In this document: positions 48,077 to 56,571 of the stretch, piece by piece
Position numbering within the stretch: position 1 is the first letter of the stretch
How the letters are laid out: each line of letters begins with the position of its first letter
NCBI RefSeq assembly: GCF_033406955.1
Contig: NZ_CP137734.1
Span: forward strand, 3,906,001-3,970,000
Length of the DNA: 64,000 nt
From: Streptomyces violaceoruber
GTDB lineage: Bacteria > Actinomycetota > Actinomycetes > Streptomycetales > Streptomycetaceae
Reading direction: 5' to 3'
Position numbers and translations under genes: made by a program
The notes under the pieces: generated by a model
What the model was told of the DNA's origin: nothing
Database searches by the model: none
Seen by the model: the letters and a program-made list of their open reading frames with translations, nothing else

Positions 48077-49006
48077 ATGACCAGCGACGACACCGTGCGG
48101 CCCGGCCGCCCCCGCTCGATCGAGACCCTCGCCGAACTCACGCCGGAGCAGACCGACGCCGTCCTCGCCCTGCTCACCGAGGCGGCCCGGACCGACGGTC
48201 AGCACGCCGTGTCCGAGCAGGGCCGGCTGCAACTGCGCGGCCCCGCCCGGGAGGGCGTCGTACACCTCCTGCTCACCTTGGACGGCGGTGAACTCGTCGG
48301 CTACGCCCAGCTGGAGGGCACCGACCCGGTCGAGCCGCCGGCCGCCGAGCTGGTCGTCCACCCCTCGCACCGGGGCCAGGGACACGGGCGGGCCCTGGGC
48401 TCCGCGCTGCTCGCCGCCTCCGGCAAGCGGCTGCGGATCTGGGCCCACGGCGGGCACTCCGCGGCCCGGCACCTCGCGCAGGTGCTGGGGCTCTCCCTCT
48501 TCCGGGAACTGCGCCAGCTGCGCCGCCCGTTGACCGGCCTGGACCTGCCGGAGCCGCGGCTGCCCGAGGGCGTGAGCGTGCGCACCTTCGTGCCCGGCCA
48601 GGACGACGCGGCCTGGCTCGCCGTGAACGCGGCCGCGTTCGCCCACCACCCCGAACAGGGGTCGCTCACCCAGCGCGACCTCGACGACCGCAAGGCGGAG
48701 CCGTGGTTCGACCCGGCGGGATTCTTCCTCGCCGAACGGGACGGCGAACTGATCGGCTTCCACTGGACCAAGGTGCACGCCGAGGAACGGCTGGGCGAGG
48801 TGTACGTCCTCGGTATCCGCCCCGACACCCAGGGCGGCGGCCTGGGCAAGGCCCTGACCACCATCGGCCTGCGCCACCTGGAGGGGCAGGGCCTGCCCAC
48901 CGCGATGCTGTACGTCGACGCCGACAACAAGGCGGCGGTGGCCGTCTACGAGCGCCTCGGCTTCGTCACCCACGAGACGGACCTGATGTACCGCACGGAG
49001 ACGTGA
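48077..49006 (+). CDS. mshD: Mycothiol synthase MshD
   Basis: Final enzyme of mycothiol synthesis: it acetylates Cys-GlcN-Ins with acetyl-CoA. The 309-residue protein has two GNAT domains; the C-terminal one is catalytic, with 'VYVLGIRPDTQGGGLGKALT' at about 237-256, 'LYVDADNKAAVAVYERLGF' after it and the family ending. The N-terminal one also keeps 'VVHPSHRGQGHGRAL'. ATG 48077 has TACTCT (48064-48069) 7 nt upstream, predicting a leaderless transcript. mshA is 44 kb away, so mycothiol genes are scattered here. Confidence 0.93.
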   Translation: MTSDDTVRPGRPRSIETLAELTPEQTDAVLALLTEAARTDGQHAVSEQGRLQLRGPAREGVVHLLLTLDGGELVGYAQLEGTDPVEPPAAELVVHPSHRGQGHGRALGSALLAASGKRLRIWAHGGHSAARHLAQVLGLSLFRELRQLRRPLTGLDLPEPRLPEGVSVRTFVPGQDDAAWLAVNAAAFAHHPEQGSLTQRDLDDRKAEPWFDPAGFFLAERDGELIGFHWTKVHAEERLGEVYVLGIRPDTQGGGLGKALTTIGLRHLEGQGLPTAMLYVDADNKAAVAVYERLGFVTHETDLMYRTET

Positions 49007-49048
49007 GCCGCCGGGGCCGCCCGGCGGGGCGAACCGGTGAAGCGTCCG

Positions 49049-49669
49049 TCACCGACCGGCCTTGCGGCCCAACGGCTCCGGCCCGCACACCGCCCCCACC
49101 AGGGCCACCGCCGCCGCCAGCACCGCCCACCGGTCGTGCCCGACGGACCAGCGCGGGTCGCTCGCTTGGACGAACAGCGCCCAGTCCTCCGGGGCGAGCA
49201 GGGGCGCGAGGACGGCGGTGAGCAGCAGGACCGCGGCGACGTACGGCCCCGGACGCGCCTCGTCCGTCAGCCGTACGGCCAGGGCCGCAGCGGCGAGGGC
49301 GAGGGCGCCCACCGCCACCGCCTCCAGGGTGACCCCGCCGGCCGGGGGCCGGGACGCCGAGGGGGTCAGGAGCAGGGCCGCCGTCCACCACAGCACGGCG
49401 AGCGGCGCGACCAGGGCCACCCGCAGCATCTGCCGGACGAGCCTCGGCGTCGGCACGGGCACGGTCAGGTGGCGGGCCGGGTCGTCCAGCAGGAAGGCCA
49501 GGCCGAGCGCGCCGATCAGCGCGGCGCCCCGCAGCAGCAACAGCGTCTGCCAGGGCGCCGGTTCGGCGCCGGTGGCGAGGGGGGCGCCGGCGACCAGCAG
49601 GCCGAGTGCCCCCGCCGCCGCCAGGGCACGCCAGGGGAGCGTGCGCCACAGCGCGCCGGCCAGATCCAC
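49049..49669 (-). CDS. Membrane protein, last gene of the ECF sigma/ABC operon
   Basis: A 206-residue protein with about five or six membrane segments and a basic C-terminus (PLGRKAGR). No ABC permease signature is recognised, but its position directly after the ABC permease suggests it is a second membrane subunit. GTG 49669 is chosen because GAGGGG lies 8 nt upstream; an in-frame GTG at 49705 would overlap the permease stop. The segment 48xxx side is divergent in purpose: mshD is convergent with this gene. Confidence 0.75.
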   Translation of the reverse strand: MDLAGALWRTLPWRALAAAGALGLLVAGAPLATGAEPAPWQTLLLLRGAALIGALGLAFLLDDPARHLTVPVPTPRLVRQMLRVALVAPLAVLWWTAALLLTPSASRPPAGGVTLEAVAVGALALAAAALAVRLTDEARPGPYVAAVLLLTAVLAPLLAPEDWALFVQASDPRWSVGHDRWAVLAAAVALVGAVCGPEPLGRKAGR

Positions 49670-49692
49670 CGTCGTCGCCCCTCGGACCGCCG

Positions 49693-51222
49693 TCAGTCCT
49701 CGCACGAGTCCGCCTTCTCCGGCCCGGCCACGCCGAGCAGTTCGGCGACTCGGGCGGTCGGGACGCCCGGTGCGGTCAGTTCGGCCCAGTGCTCTTTGAC
49801 CCGGGCCCCGGTCCCGGTGGGCGGGTCCTCCAGCAGGCGGCGCACCACATCGGTCTGGCCCTCCGTCATCGACAGCGGATTGGTGGGCGACAGGACGATC
49901 GCGGAGCCCGTCACACTGTCGTCGAGGCGGACCCGGCGCAGCGCGTCCATCGGGTCGTCCTGCCAGCTGAGCGAGAGCCACATGACGGTGACCATCCGCC
50001 CGTCGCACAACTCGCTCCCCGCCGCCTCCGTGCCCGCGACGAGGACGGCGGCGACGGCACTGGAGAACTCCGGGACCCGGTTGCCGCCCCAGGCGGTACC
50101 CACGGTGACCCGGTGCGGCTCGGTCGACGCGGGGAGCGCGGTGTCGGTGCCCAGCCCGTAGCGGGCGTCGATCCGCTGCCGTACGACGAGGGGCCGGTCG
50201 TGTGCGGAGCCGCCGGACAGGGACTGGACGTGGTCCACGACCGCGGCCCAGGTGCCGGTGCGCGGCGCCCACTCGGGGAAGGCGCAGTACCTCGACCGGC
50301 CGTGCTCGGAGCAGGTCAGCTCGGGGCGCACCGAGGCACGCTCACGGGCCGCGGTCAGCTCCGGCGACGGTGTCACGCCTCCGGCCTGGAGCACCCCGCC
50401 CGTCACCGCCCCCGCCAGACTCAGGGCGAGGCCCACCCGGACGAGGATGCCGCGCCCGCCGGAGACGGCCATGGCGAGGAAGGCCACGCTCAGGGCCGCG
50501 CCCGCCAGGTACAGAGCGTGCCAGGCGGCGGGCCGCCCCAGCAGATCGGAGGGCAGGGTGTCCGGGCCGGTCACGGAGACGACCGGTGCCAGCCAGGACA
50601 GCCCGCTCCCCTCGCTCGGCCCGGTACCGAGGACGAAGACGAACAGCAGGACGACCACCAGCAGTGGCGCGGCGATCGCCGACCGCACCAGTCGCCCGAG
50701 CAGCACCCCGAGCGCCCCGAACACCAGCACCGTCAGCGGTCCCACGGCCAGCTCGGCCGGTGAGGCATGCCCGATCGCGCCCGGCTTGAGCGCCTCCCAG
50801 GTGAACTGCCCGGCCACGCAGAGGGTGGTGAGCAGGGCGGCCGGCACGACGGACAGCGCGTGGGCCGCCGTACGGCGCCAGGGTTGCAGGACCAGCACCG
50901 AGAAGTGGTGCTCGGTGCCGTGCCGTTCGGAGCGCAGGACCGCGCGGGCGGCGCACAGCAGGACGGCGAGGCCGACGAGCATCGGCATGGACTGGGTGGC
51001 GCGGTCGGCGTCCTGGAGGGCGGGGCTGCCGTCCCAGGAAGTCCTCGTGCGCCACACGATCCACGCGACGTAGGCCGCGAAGGCGATGAGGACGGGGGTG
51101 CTCAGCAGCAGTCTGCGGGCCTCGAACCGAGCCAGGGCCCGCACGGCCCGCGTCCCATGGTCGGGCCCGTCCTGGGCCGGCGTCCGCGCGGGCACGGCTT
51201 CCTCCGTCAGTACGGCGCTCAT
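49693..51222 (-). CDS. ABC-2-type transporter permease
   Basis: A 509-residue membrane protein: a cytosolic N-terminus, about six membrane segments in residues 45-300, then a long C-terminal part (about 305-509) that is mostly soluble. That part contains three Cys near CSEHGRSRYC and a Cys-Glu-Asp end. The soluble part, probably outside or peripheral, is unlike standard ABC-2 permeases. Its ATG overlaps the ATPase stop (ATGA at 51219-51222). It probably forms an exporter with the ATPase. Confidence 0.8.
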   Translation of the reverse strand: MSAVLTEEAVPARTPAQDGPDHGTRAVRALARFEARRLLLSTPVLIAFAAYVAWIVWRTRTSWDGSPALQDADRATQSMPMLVGLAVLLCAARAVLRSERHGTEHHFSVLVLQPWRRTAAHALSVVPAALLTTLCVAGQFTWEALKPGAIGHASPAELAVGPLTVLVFGALGVLLGRLVRSAIAAPLLVVVLLFVFVLGTGPSEGSGLSWLAPVVSVTGPDTLPSDLLGRPAAWHALYLAGAALSVAFLAMAVSGGRGILVRVGLALSLAGAVTGGVLQAGGVTPSPELTAARERASVRPELTCSEHGRSRYCAFPEWAPRTGTWAAVVDHVQSLSGGSAHDRPLVVRQRIDARYGLGTDTALPASTEPHRVTVGTAWGGNRVPEFSSAVAAVLVAGTEAAGSELCDGRMVTVMWLSLSWQDDPMDALRRVRLDDSVTGSAIVLSPTNPLSMTEGQTDVVRRLLEDPPTGTGARVKEHWAELTAPGVPTARVAELLGVAGPEKADSCED

Positions 51223-52088
51223 GCGGCCACCTCCGTGCCGGTGTCGTCCGAGCCGTCGAGGACGAGGAGGTAGCCGTCCTCCAGGGTGGGTTCGGCCGGT
51301 TCGGCGCCCGGGGGCGGGTCGCCCACGTTCCGGAAGGAACCGGTCCCGGTGCGCCATCCGGCCTTCGCGCCGGGGTCCTTCTCCGTGCTGCTCCACACCC
51401 GCCCGGCGGCCCGCGCGGTCAGCTCGGCCGGAGTCCCGTCGAAGCGCACCGCCCCGGCCGCCATGACGATCACCCGGTGACAGAGCATCGCCACGTCCTC
51501 GGTCTGGTGGGTGGACAGCAGCACGGTCCGCCCCTCCCCGGCCCCGGCGATCAGCTCCCTGAACCGCATCCGCTGCTCGGGATCGAGACCGACGGTCGGC
51601 TCGTCCAGCACCAGGAACCCCGGGTCGCCCACCAGCGCGGCCGCGAGCGCGACCCGCTGCCGCATGCCCCCTGACAGCTTCTTGATCCGGCGCCCGCGCA
51701 CCTCCCCGAGGTCGACCTCCTCCAGTACCCGCCGCACCTCGCGGTGCCGCTCCCGGCGGTCCGCCAGCTCCTTCAGGATCGCCACGTAGTCGACGAACTC
51801 GAAGGCGGTGAAGTCGGGGTGGAATCCGGGCGTCTGCGGCAGATAGCCGAGCCGCCGCCGCACCTCCTGCCGGCCGCGCGAACTCCCGGGGTCGTGCCCG
51901 AGAACGGTGAAGGCCCCCCGGTCCGCGGGCACCGCGGTGGCAAGCACCCGCAGCAGCGTGGTCTTCCCGGCGCCGTTGGGCCCGAGCAGCCCGGTGACGC
52001 CCGGGGTCAGCCGCAGCGAGACGTCGTCGAGAGCACGGGTGCGCCCGTAGTGCAGGCTCAGCCCGGAGGCGGAAACAGTGGGGGTCAT
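51219..52088 (-). CDS. ABC transporter ATP-binding protein
   Basis: A 289-residue ATPase of the CcmA/drug-exporter type: Walker A GPNGAGKT at about 36-43, Q loop 'LGYLPQTPGF', signature LSGGMRQR at about 138, Walker B FLVLDEPTVGLDP at about 158 and switch His in STHQTEDV. A C-terminal extension of about 75 residues follows the core. ATG 52088 is chosen over upstream frame extension. It lies between the anti-sigma gene (46 bp upstream) and the permease (overlapping), so the exporter is likely part of the sigma regulon or its signal. Confidence 0.92.
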   Translation of the reverse strand: MTPTVSASGLSLHYGRTRALDDVSLRLTPGVTGLLGPNGAGKTTLLRVLATAVPADRGAFTVLGHDPGSSRGRQEVRRRLGYLPQTPGFHPDFTAFEFVDYVAILKELADRRERHREVRRVLEEVDLGEVRGRRIKKLSGGMRQRVALAAALVGDPGFLVLDEPTVGLDPEQRMRFRELIAGAGEGRTVLLSTHQTEDVAMLCHRVIVMAAGAVRFDGTPAELTARAAGRVWSSTEKDPGAKAGWRTGTGSFRNVGDPPPGAEPAEPTLEDGYLLVLDGSDDTGTEVAA

Positions 52089-52134
52089 ACGGCACTCCCG
52101 TACACGAAGGGGATCGAGAAGAAGAAGGAGAAGC

Positions 52135-52998
52135 TCACGCGACACCGCGCGCGGAGACGTCGAACCGGTCACGGAAGAGGAACAGCAACCCGGCGCCCAG
52201 CACCGCCACGAGTCCGGACACGCCCTGCCCGGCCGCGGTGAACGGCGCCAGCGGGCCGTCCGTGGACGCACGGGCCGCGTCCGCGGCCAACAGCACCGCC
52301 GCCCAGGCGCACACGAGCACGGACGGCGCGAGCACGGGACCCAGCCTGGGCGTCAGCGCGAGCCCGGTCGCGGTGAGCGCGAGCCCGGGCAACAGCCAGG
52401 CCAGGGCGGCCGGTCCGTACCCCGGCAGCGCGAGGCTGGCCAGACCGCCCACCCCGAGCGCCACCACGAGCACGGCGACGGTACGGATCATCAGCAGCCG
52501 AAAGCCGTGCATCGGCGAGACGACGGCCATCTCGTGCGTGGGATCCAGCGCGGGCCCGTAGGCGAGCGCCACCGAGACCAGCGGCAGCAGCGGGGCGCAG
52601 ACCAGGAACAGCGTGGGCCGGCCGGCGGCACCGGCCGAGACGGCCACGAGGAAGGTCACGAACAGCACGGCGGCGAGCGCGCCGAACCAGGACCGGCGCA
52701 GTATGGGGGTGGCGGCGAGCAGTCGCGCGGTGCCGTCGCCCGCCCCGCACCGCACCAGCAGCCGTTCGAACCACCCCGGCCGGGGCGCGTCCAGCTCGGC
52801 GTCGAGCCGTGCCCACCCCGCGTCCAGCGCGGCGGCGTCGCTCACCCGCGCGAGGACGCCCCGGCACGTGGCGCAGGCGGTCAGATGTGCGTCGGTGGAC
52901 CAGAGCGCCGGCGCCGCCAGCTCGCCCCGGGCGTAGGCCCGCAGGTCGTCCTCGTCCACGTGCCAGGCGTCCCGGGGACGGCTTTCCTCGATCCTCAT
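52135..52998 (-). CDS. Zinc-finger (ZAS-like) membrane anti-sigma factor
   Basis: A 287-residue protein: an N-terminal domain of about 65 residues with HLTACATC (HxxxCxxC, the zinc-binding anti-sigma motif, about 38-45), a linker, then about six membrane segments. Most anti-sigma factors have one span, so the polytopic membrane part is unusual. Its ATG overlaps the stop of the ECF sigma gene (ATGA), the standard coupling for sigma/anti-sigma pairs. It probably holds the sigma factor at the membrane and may sense the state of the exporter downstream. Confidence 0.85.
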   Translation of the reverse strand: MRIEESRPRDAWHVDEDDLRAYARGELAAPALWSTDAHLTACATCRGVLARVSDAAALDAGWARLDAELDAPRPGWFERLLVRCGAGDGTARLLAATPILRRSWFGALAAVLFVTFLVAVSAGAAGRPTLFLVCAPLLPLVSVALAYGPALDPTHEMAVVSPMHGFRLLMIRTVAVLVVALGVGGLASLALPGYGPAALAWLLPGLALTATGLALTPRLGPVLAPSVLVCAWAAVLLAADAARASTDGPLAPFTAAGQGVSGLVAVLGAGLLFLFRDRFDVSARGVA

Positions 52999-53537
52999 GC
53001 CAGCGCCTCCCGCAGCTGCCGGCGGGCCCGCATCGCCCGCGTCTTGACCGTGCCCGGCGGGATGCCGAGCAGGACGGCCGCCTCACGGGTGGTCAGCCCG
53101 TCGACGACGGTGGCCTGGAGCACCGCGCGCAGCTCCGGCGAGAGCCGCACGAGCGCACCGGCGAGGTCGCCGTGCTCGACCCCGGCCAGGACGCGCTCCT
53201 CCGCCGAGACCTCGTCCCGGTGCCGCAGCCGCGCCAGCGCCTGCCGCAGCCGTCCGCGCGCGCCCTCTCCGCGCAGCGCGTCGATCAGCCGCCGCGACCC
53301 GATCCGCCACAGCCACCCCGCCACGTCCCCCTCCTCGCGGTAGCGCGCGCTGCCGCGCCACACCGCGAGGAAGGTCTCCTGCACGACGTCGTCGACCACG
53401 GCGGCGTCGGCGCAGCGGCTGCGCATGCGGGCGGTCAGCCAAGGGGCGTACCGGCGGTACAGCTCCTCGAAGGCGCGGCGGTCGGCATCCGCCGCGACGG
53501 CCCGCAGCAGCTCCCCGTCGCTTCTCGTTTCGCTCAC
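52995..53537 (-). CDS. ECF RNA polymerase sigma factor
   Basis: A 180-residue ECF sigma factor: region 2 at about 20-90 (FEELYRRYAPWLTARMRSRC; DDVVQETFLAVWRG) and region 4 at about 120-178 (LSPELRAVLQATVVDGLTTREAAVLLGIPPGTVKTRAMRA pattern). It starts at GTG 53537 with GAGGAG 2 nt upstream, a very short SD spacing. First gene of a five-gene operon with its zinc anti-sigma factor and an ABC exporter. Confidence 0.92.
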   Translation of the reverse strand: MSETRSDGELLRAVAADADRRAFEELYRRYAPWLTARMRSRCADAAVVDDVVQETFLAVWRGSARYREEGDVAGWLWRIGSRRLIDALRGEGARGRLRQALARLRHRDEVSAEERVLAGVEHGDLAGALVRLSPELRAVLQATVVDGLTTREAAVLLGIPPGTVKTRAMRARRQLREALA

Positions 53538-54246
53538 ATCTCCTCATCGCACGAGCCCGCCCGACCGGTTCACACGATCTCCTGGCGGAGGCTTTGGCGA
53601 GGGTAGGGGGGTGCGGTGAACCAAGGTTCGCGGGCACCCGGGGTCGGTGCGGGTCGCGCGCCCGGCGTCGCACCCGGTGCCCGGGGTGGGTGCGGGCGCG
53701 AGGGGGAGCGCAGCCCGGCGTTGCGGGGTGCCGCAGCGCCCACCCGTGCCGCCCCAGCGGCACGACTGCCCGCAGCGGCGGCGGCATAGCGGCGATCCGC
53801 CGCGGCGGCGGCGTGGCGGGCGGCGGCCCGCACGGCCGCGGCGGGGCGGGGGACGCGGGGCGTGGGCGGGGGGAAGCCGCGTACGGCGAGGAGGGGTACC
53901 CGGAGCGTTGGCGGGGAGAGCCGCGTACGGCGAGGAGGGGGCGTGTCGGGGGGTGTCCGCCCGCAGCGGTTGGCGCGTCAACGCCCCGCACCCCCGTAGC
54001 CAACCGATTCCGCGCCATTCCGAGGACGGACACCCCCCGGCGCGACCCCGACCCACCCACCGGACACACCGCGCTACGCGCACCCCCACCGAACCCGCAC
54101 AGGCCGCCGCAGGCATCGCGCACCCCCAGCCACCCCGCGCAGGCCGCCGCTGGCACCCCCAGCCACCACCCTCCAGAGGCTCCCCGCTATCCCACACGTC
54201 ATGTCCCCGTAACCATCGATTCAGACAGCCTTGCGAGGCTCACCGA
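53538..54246. other. Gene-poor, repeat-rich GC region between ECF sigma and ppk
   Basis: I support no gene in these 709 bp. Open frames exist on all strands, but their translations are Arg/Pro/Gly/Ala-rich without any family look. The sequence contains imperfect repeats: AGCCGCGTACGGCGAGGAGG at 53875 and 53919 (22 bp identical, 44-bp spacing), and a pair around CAGGCCGCCGC at about 54100 and 54140. It also holds the divergent promoters of the sigma operon and ppk; I see no clear PHO box for ppk. Confidence 0.6.
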
Positions 54247-56571
54247 ATGAAGCCGACCGAGCCACAGCCTTCCGGGCCCTTCGGGCCCTCCGACGCGCCT
54301 GACGCGCGCGCGGCGCGGAAGAATGGGTTCATGAGGCAGCCGAACACTCAGGCCGAGGCCCAGCACACGCAGCCCTCCGTGGGTTCCATCGCGGCGCACC
54401 GCCCGAACACCGTGGCCGCCACGGTCTCCGGCCTGGAGCCGGACATCGACGCCGACCTCGACGCGTACGAGGAGTCGGAGGAGTCCCAGGACGGCGGCGC
54501 CCGCCTCCCGCAGGGCCGCTTCCTGGACCGCGAACGCAGCTGGCTCGCGTTCAACGAACGCGTGCTCGAACTCGCCGAGGACCCGAGCACCCCCCTCCTC
54601 GAGCGTGCCAACTTCCTCGCGATCTTCGCCAGCAACCTGGACGAGTTCTTCATGGTCCGCGTCGCCGGCCTCAAGCGCCGCATCGCGACCGGCGTCGCCA
54701 CCCGCTCCGCCTCCGGCCTCCAGCCCCGCGAGGTGCTGGAGATGATCTGGGCCCGCTCCCGCGAGCTGATGGCCCGGCACGCCGCCTGCTTCCACGAGGA
54801 CGTCGCCCCGGCCCTCGCCGAGGAGGGCATCCACCTGGTCCGCTGGAGCGAGCTGGCCGAGAAGGAGCAGGCCCGCCTGTTCACCCTCTTCCGGCACCGG
54901 ATCTTCCCGGTCCTCACCCCCCTCGCGGTCGACCCCGCTCACCCCTTCCCGTACATCTCGGGCCTCTCCCTCAACCTCGCGGTCGTCGTCCGCAACCCCG
55001 TCACCGGCCACCGCCACTTCGCCCGCGTCAAGGTCCCCCCACTGCTCTCCCGCTTCCTGGAGGCCTCCCCGGGCCGCTACGTCCCCGTCGAGGACGTCAT
55101 CGCCGCCCACCTGGAGGAGCTGTTCCCGGGCATGGAGGTCCTGGAGCACCACACCTTCCGCCTCACCCGCAACGAGGACCTGGAGGTCGAGGAGGACGAC
55201 GCGGAGAACCTGCTCCAGGCCCTGGAGAAGGAGCTGATGCGGCGCCGCCTGGGCCCGCCCGTCCGCCTGGAGGTCGAGGAGTCCGTCGACCGCGAGGTCC
55301 TGGACCTCCTCGTACGCGAGCTGAAGATCGGCGAGGCGGAGGTCTACCCGCTCCCCGGCCCCCTGGACCTCACCGGCCTCTTCCGCATCCACAGCATCGA
55401 CCGGCCCGAGCTGAAGTACCCGAAGTTCGTCGCCGGCACCCACCGCGACCTGGCCGAGGTCGAGTCCGCGTCCGCGCCGGACATCTTCGCCGCCCTGCGC
55501 ACCAAGGACGTCCTGCTCCACCACCCGTACGACTCCTTCTCCACCTCCGTGCAAGCGTTCCTGGAGCAGGCCGCCGCCGACCCGGACGTCCTCGCGATCA
55601 AGCAGACGCTGTACCGGACGTCCGGCGACTCCCCCATAGTCGACGCGCTCATCGAGGCGGCCGAGTCCGGCAAGCAGGTCCTCGTCCTGGTGGAGATCAA
55701 GGCCCGCTTCGACGAGTCCGCCAACATCAAGTGGGCCCGCAAGCTGGAGGAGTCCGGCTGCCACGTCGTCTACGGCCTGGTGGGCCTGAAGACCCACTGC
55801 AAGCTCTCCCTGGTCGTACGGCAGGAGGGCGAGACCCTGCGCCGGTACAGCCACGTCGGCACCGGCAACTACCACCCGAAGACGGCCCGCCTCTACGAGG
55901 ACCTGGGCCTGCTCACCTCGGACCCGCAGGTCGGCGCGGACCTCTCCGACCTGTTCAACCGCCTCTCCGGCTACTCACGGCGCGAGACCTACCGCCGCCT
56001 CCTCGTCGCGCCCAAGTCGCTGCGCGACGGCCTCGTCTCCCGCATCCACAAGGAGATCCAGCACCACCGCGCCGGGCGCCCCGCCCACGTCCGCATCAAG
56101 GTCAACTCGATGGTCGACGAGGCCGTGGTCGACGCCTGCTACCGCGCCTCCCAGGCCGGTGTGCCGGTCGACGTGTGGGTGCGCGGCATCTGCGCGCTGC
56201 GCCCCGGCGTGCCGGGCCTGTCGGAGAACATCCGGGTCCGCTCCGTCCTCGGCCGCTTCCTGGAGCACTCGCGGGTCTTCGCCTTCGGCAACGGCGGTGA
56301 GCCCGAGGTGTGGCTCGGCAGCGCCGACATGATGCACCGCAACCTCGACCGCCGGATAGAGGCCCTGGTCCGGGTGACCGACCCGGCCCACCGGGCGGCC
56401 CTGAACCGGCTCCTCGAGAACGGCATGTCCGACGGCACCGCCTCCTGGCACCTCGGCCCGGACGGCGAGTGGACCCGGCACGCGACCGACGCGGACGGCC
56501 AGCCCCTGCGCAACATCCAGGAGATGCTCATAGACGCCCGGAGGCGCCGGCGTGGCACAGCGACACCTTGA
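54247..56571 (+). CDS. ppk: Polyphosphate kinase PPK1
   Basis: Reversible synthesis of polyphosphate from ATP; in S. lividans Ppk also affects antibiotic production. The 774-residue protein has a variable acidic N-terminus (1-95), the PPK N domain starting 'RFLDRERSWLAFNERVLELA', a middle domain and two C-terminal PLD-like domains. The active-site His is in the HVGTGNYHP motif at 536-544. ATG 54247 gives 774 residues, which matches the S. lividans protein as I recall; ATG 54331 (746 residues) also has an SD-like GGAAG. The next gene overlaps its end by 20 bp. Confidence 0.95.
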   Translation: MKPTEPQPSGPFGPSDAPDARAARKNGFMRQPNTQAEAQHTQPSVGSIAAHRPNTVAATVSGLEPDIDADLDAYEESEESQDGGARLPQGRFLDRERSWLAFNERVLELAEDPSTPLLERANFLAIFASNLDEFFMVRVAGLKRRIATGVATRSASGLQPREVLEMIWARSRELMARHAACFHEDVAPALAEEGIHLVRWSELAEKEQARLFTLFRHRIFPVLTPLAVDPAHPFPYISGLSLNLAVVVRNPVTGHRHFARVKVPPLLSRFLEASPGRYVPVEDVIAAHLEELFPGMEVLEHHTFRLTRNEDLEVEEDDAENLLQALEKELMRRRLGPPVRLEVEESVDREVLDLLVRELKIGEAEVYPLPGPLDLTGLFRIHSIDRPELKYPKFVAGTHRDLAEVESASAPDIFAALRTKDVLLHHPYDSFSTSVQAFLEQAAADPDVLAIKQTLYRTSGDSPIVDALIEAAESGKQVLVLVEIKARFDESANIKWARKLEESGCHVVYGLVGLKTHCKLSLVVRQEGETLRRYSHVGTGNYHPKTARLYEDLGLLTSDPQVGADLSDLFNRLSGYSRRETYRRLLVAPKSLRDGLVSRIHKEIQHHRAGRPAHVRIKVNSMVDEAVVDACYRASQAGVPVDVWVRGICALRPGVPGLSENIRVRSVLGRFLEHSRVFAFGNGGEPEVWLGSADMMHRNLDRRIEALVRVTDPAHRAALNRLLENGMSDGTASWHLGPDGEWTRHATDADGQPLRNIQEMLIDARRRRRGTATP

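Noticed and set aside
53544..54197. A 217-codon minus-strand frame in the gene-free region
   Set aside because: Its translation is a Pro/Arg/Gly/Cys mixture that follows DNA repeats, has no ribosome site and no family pattern.
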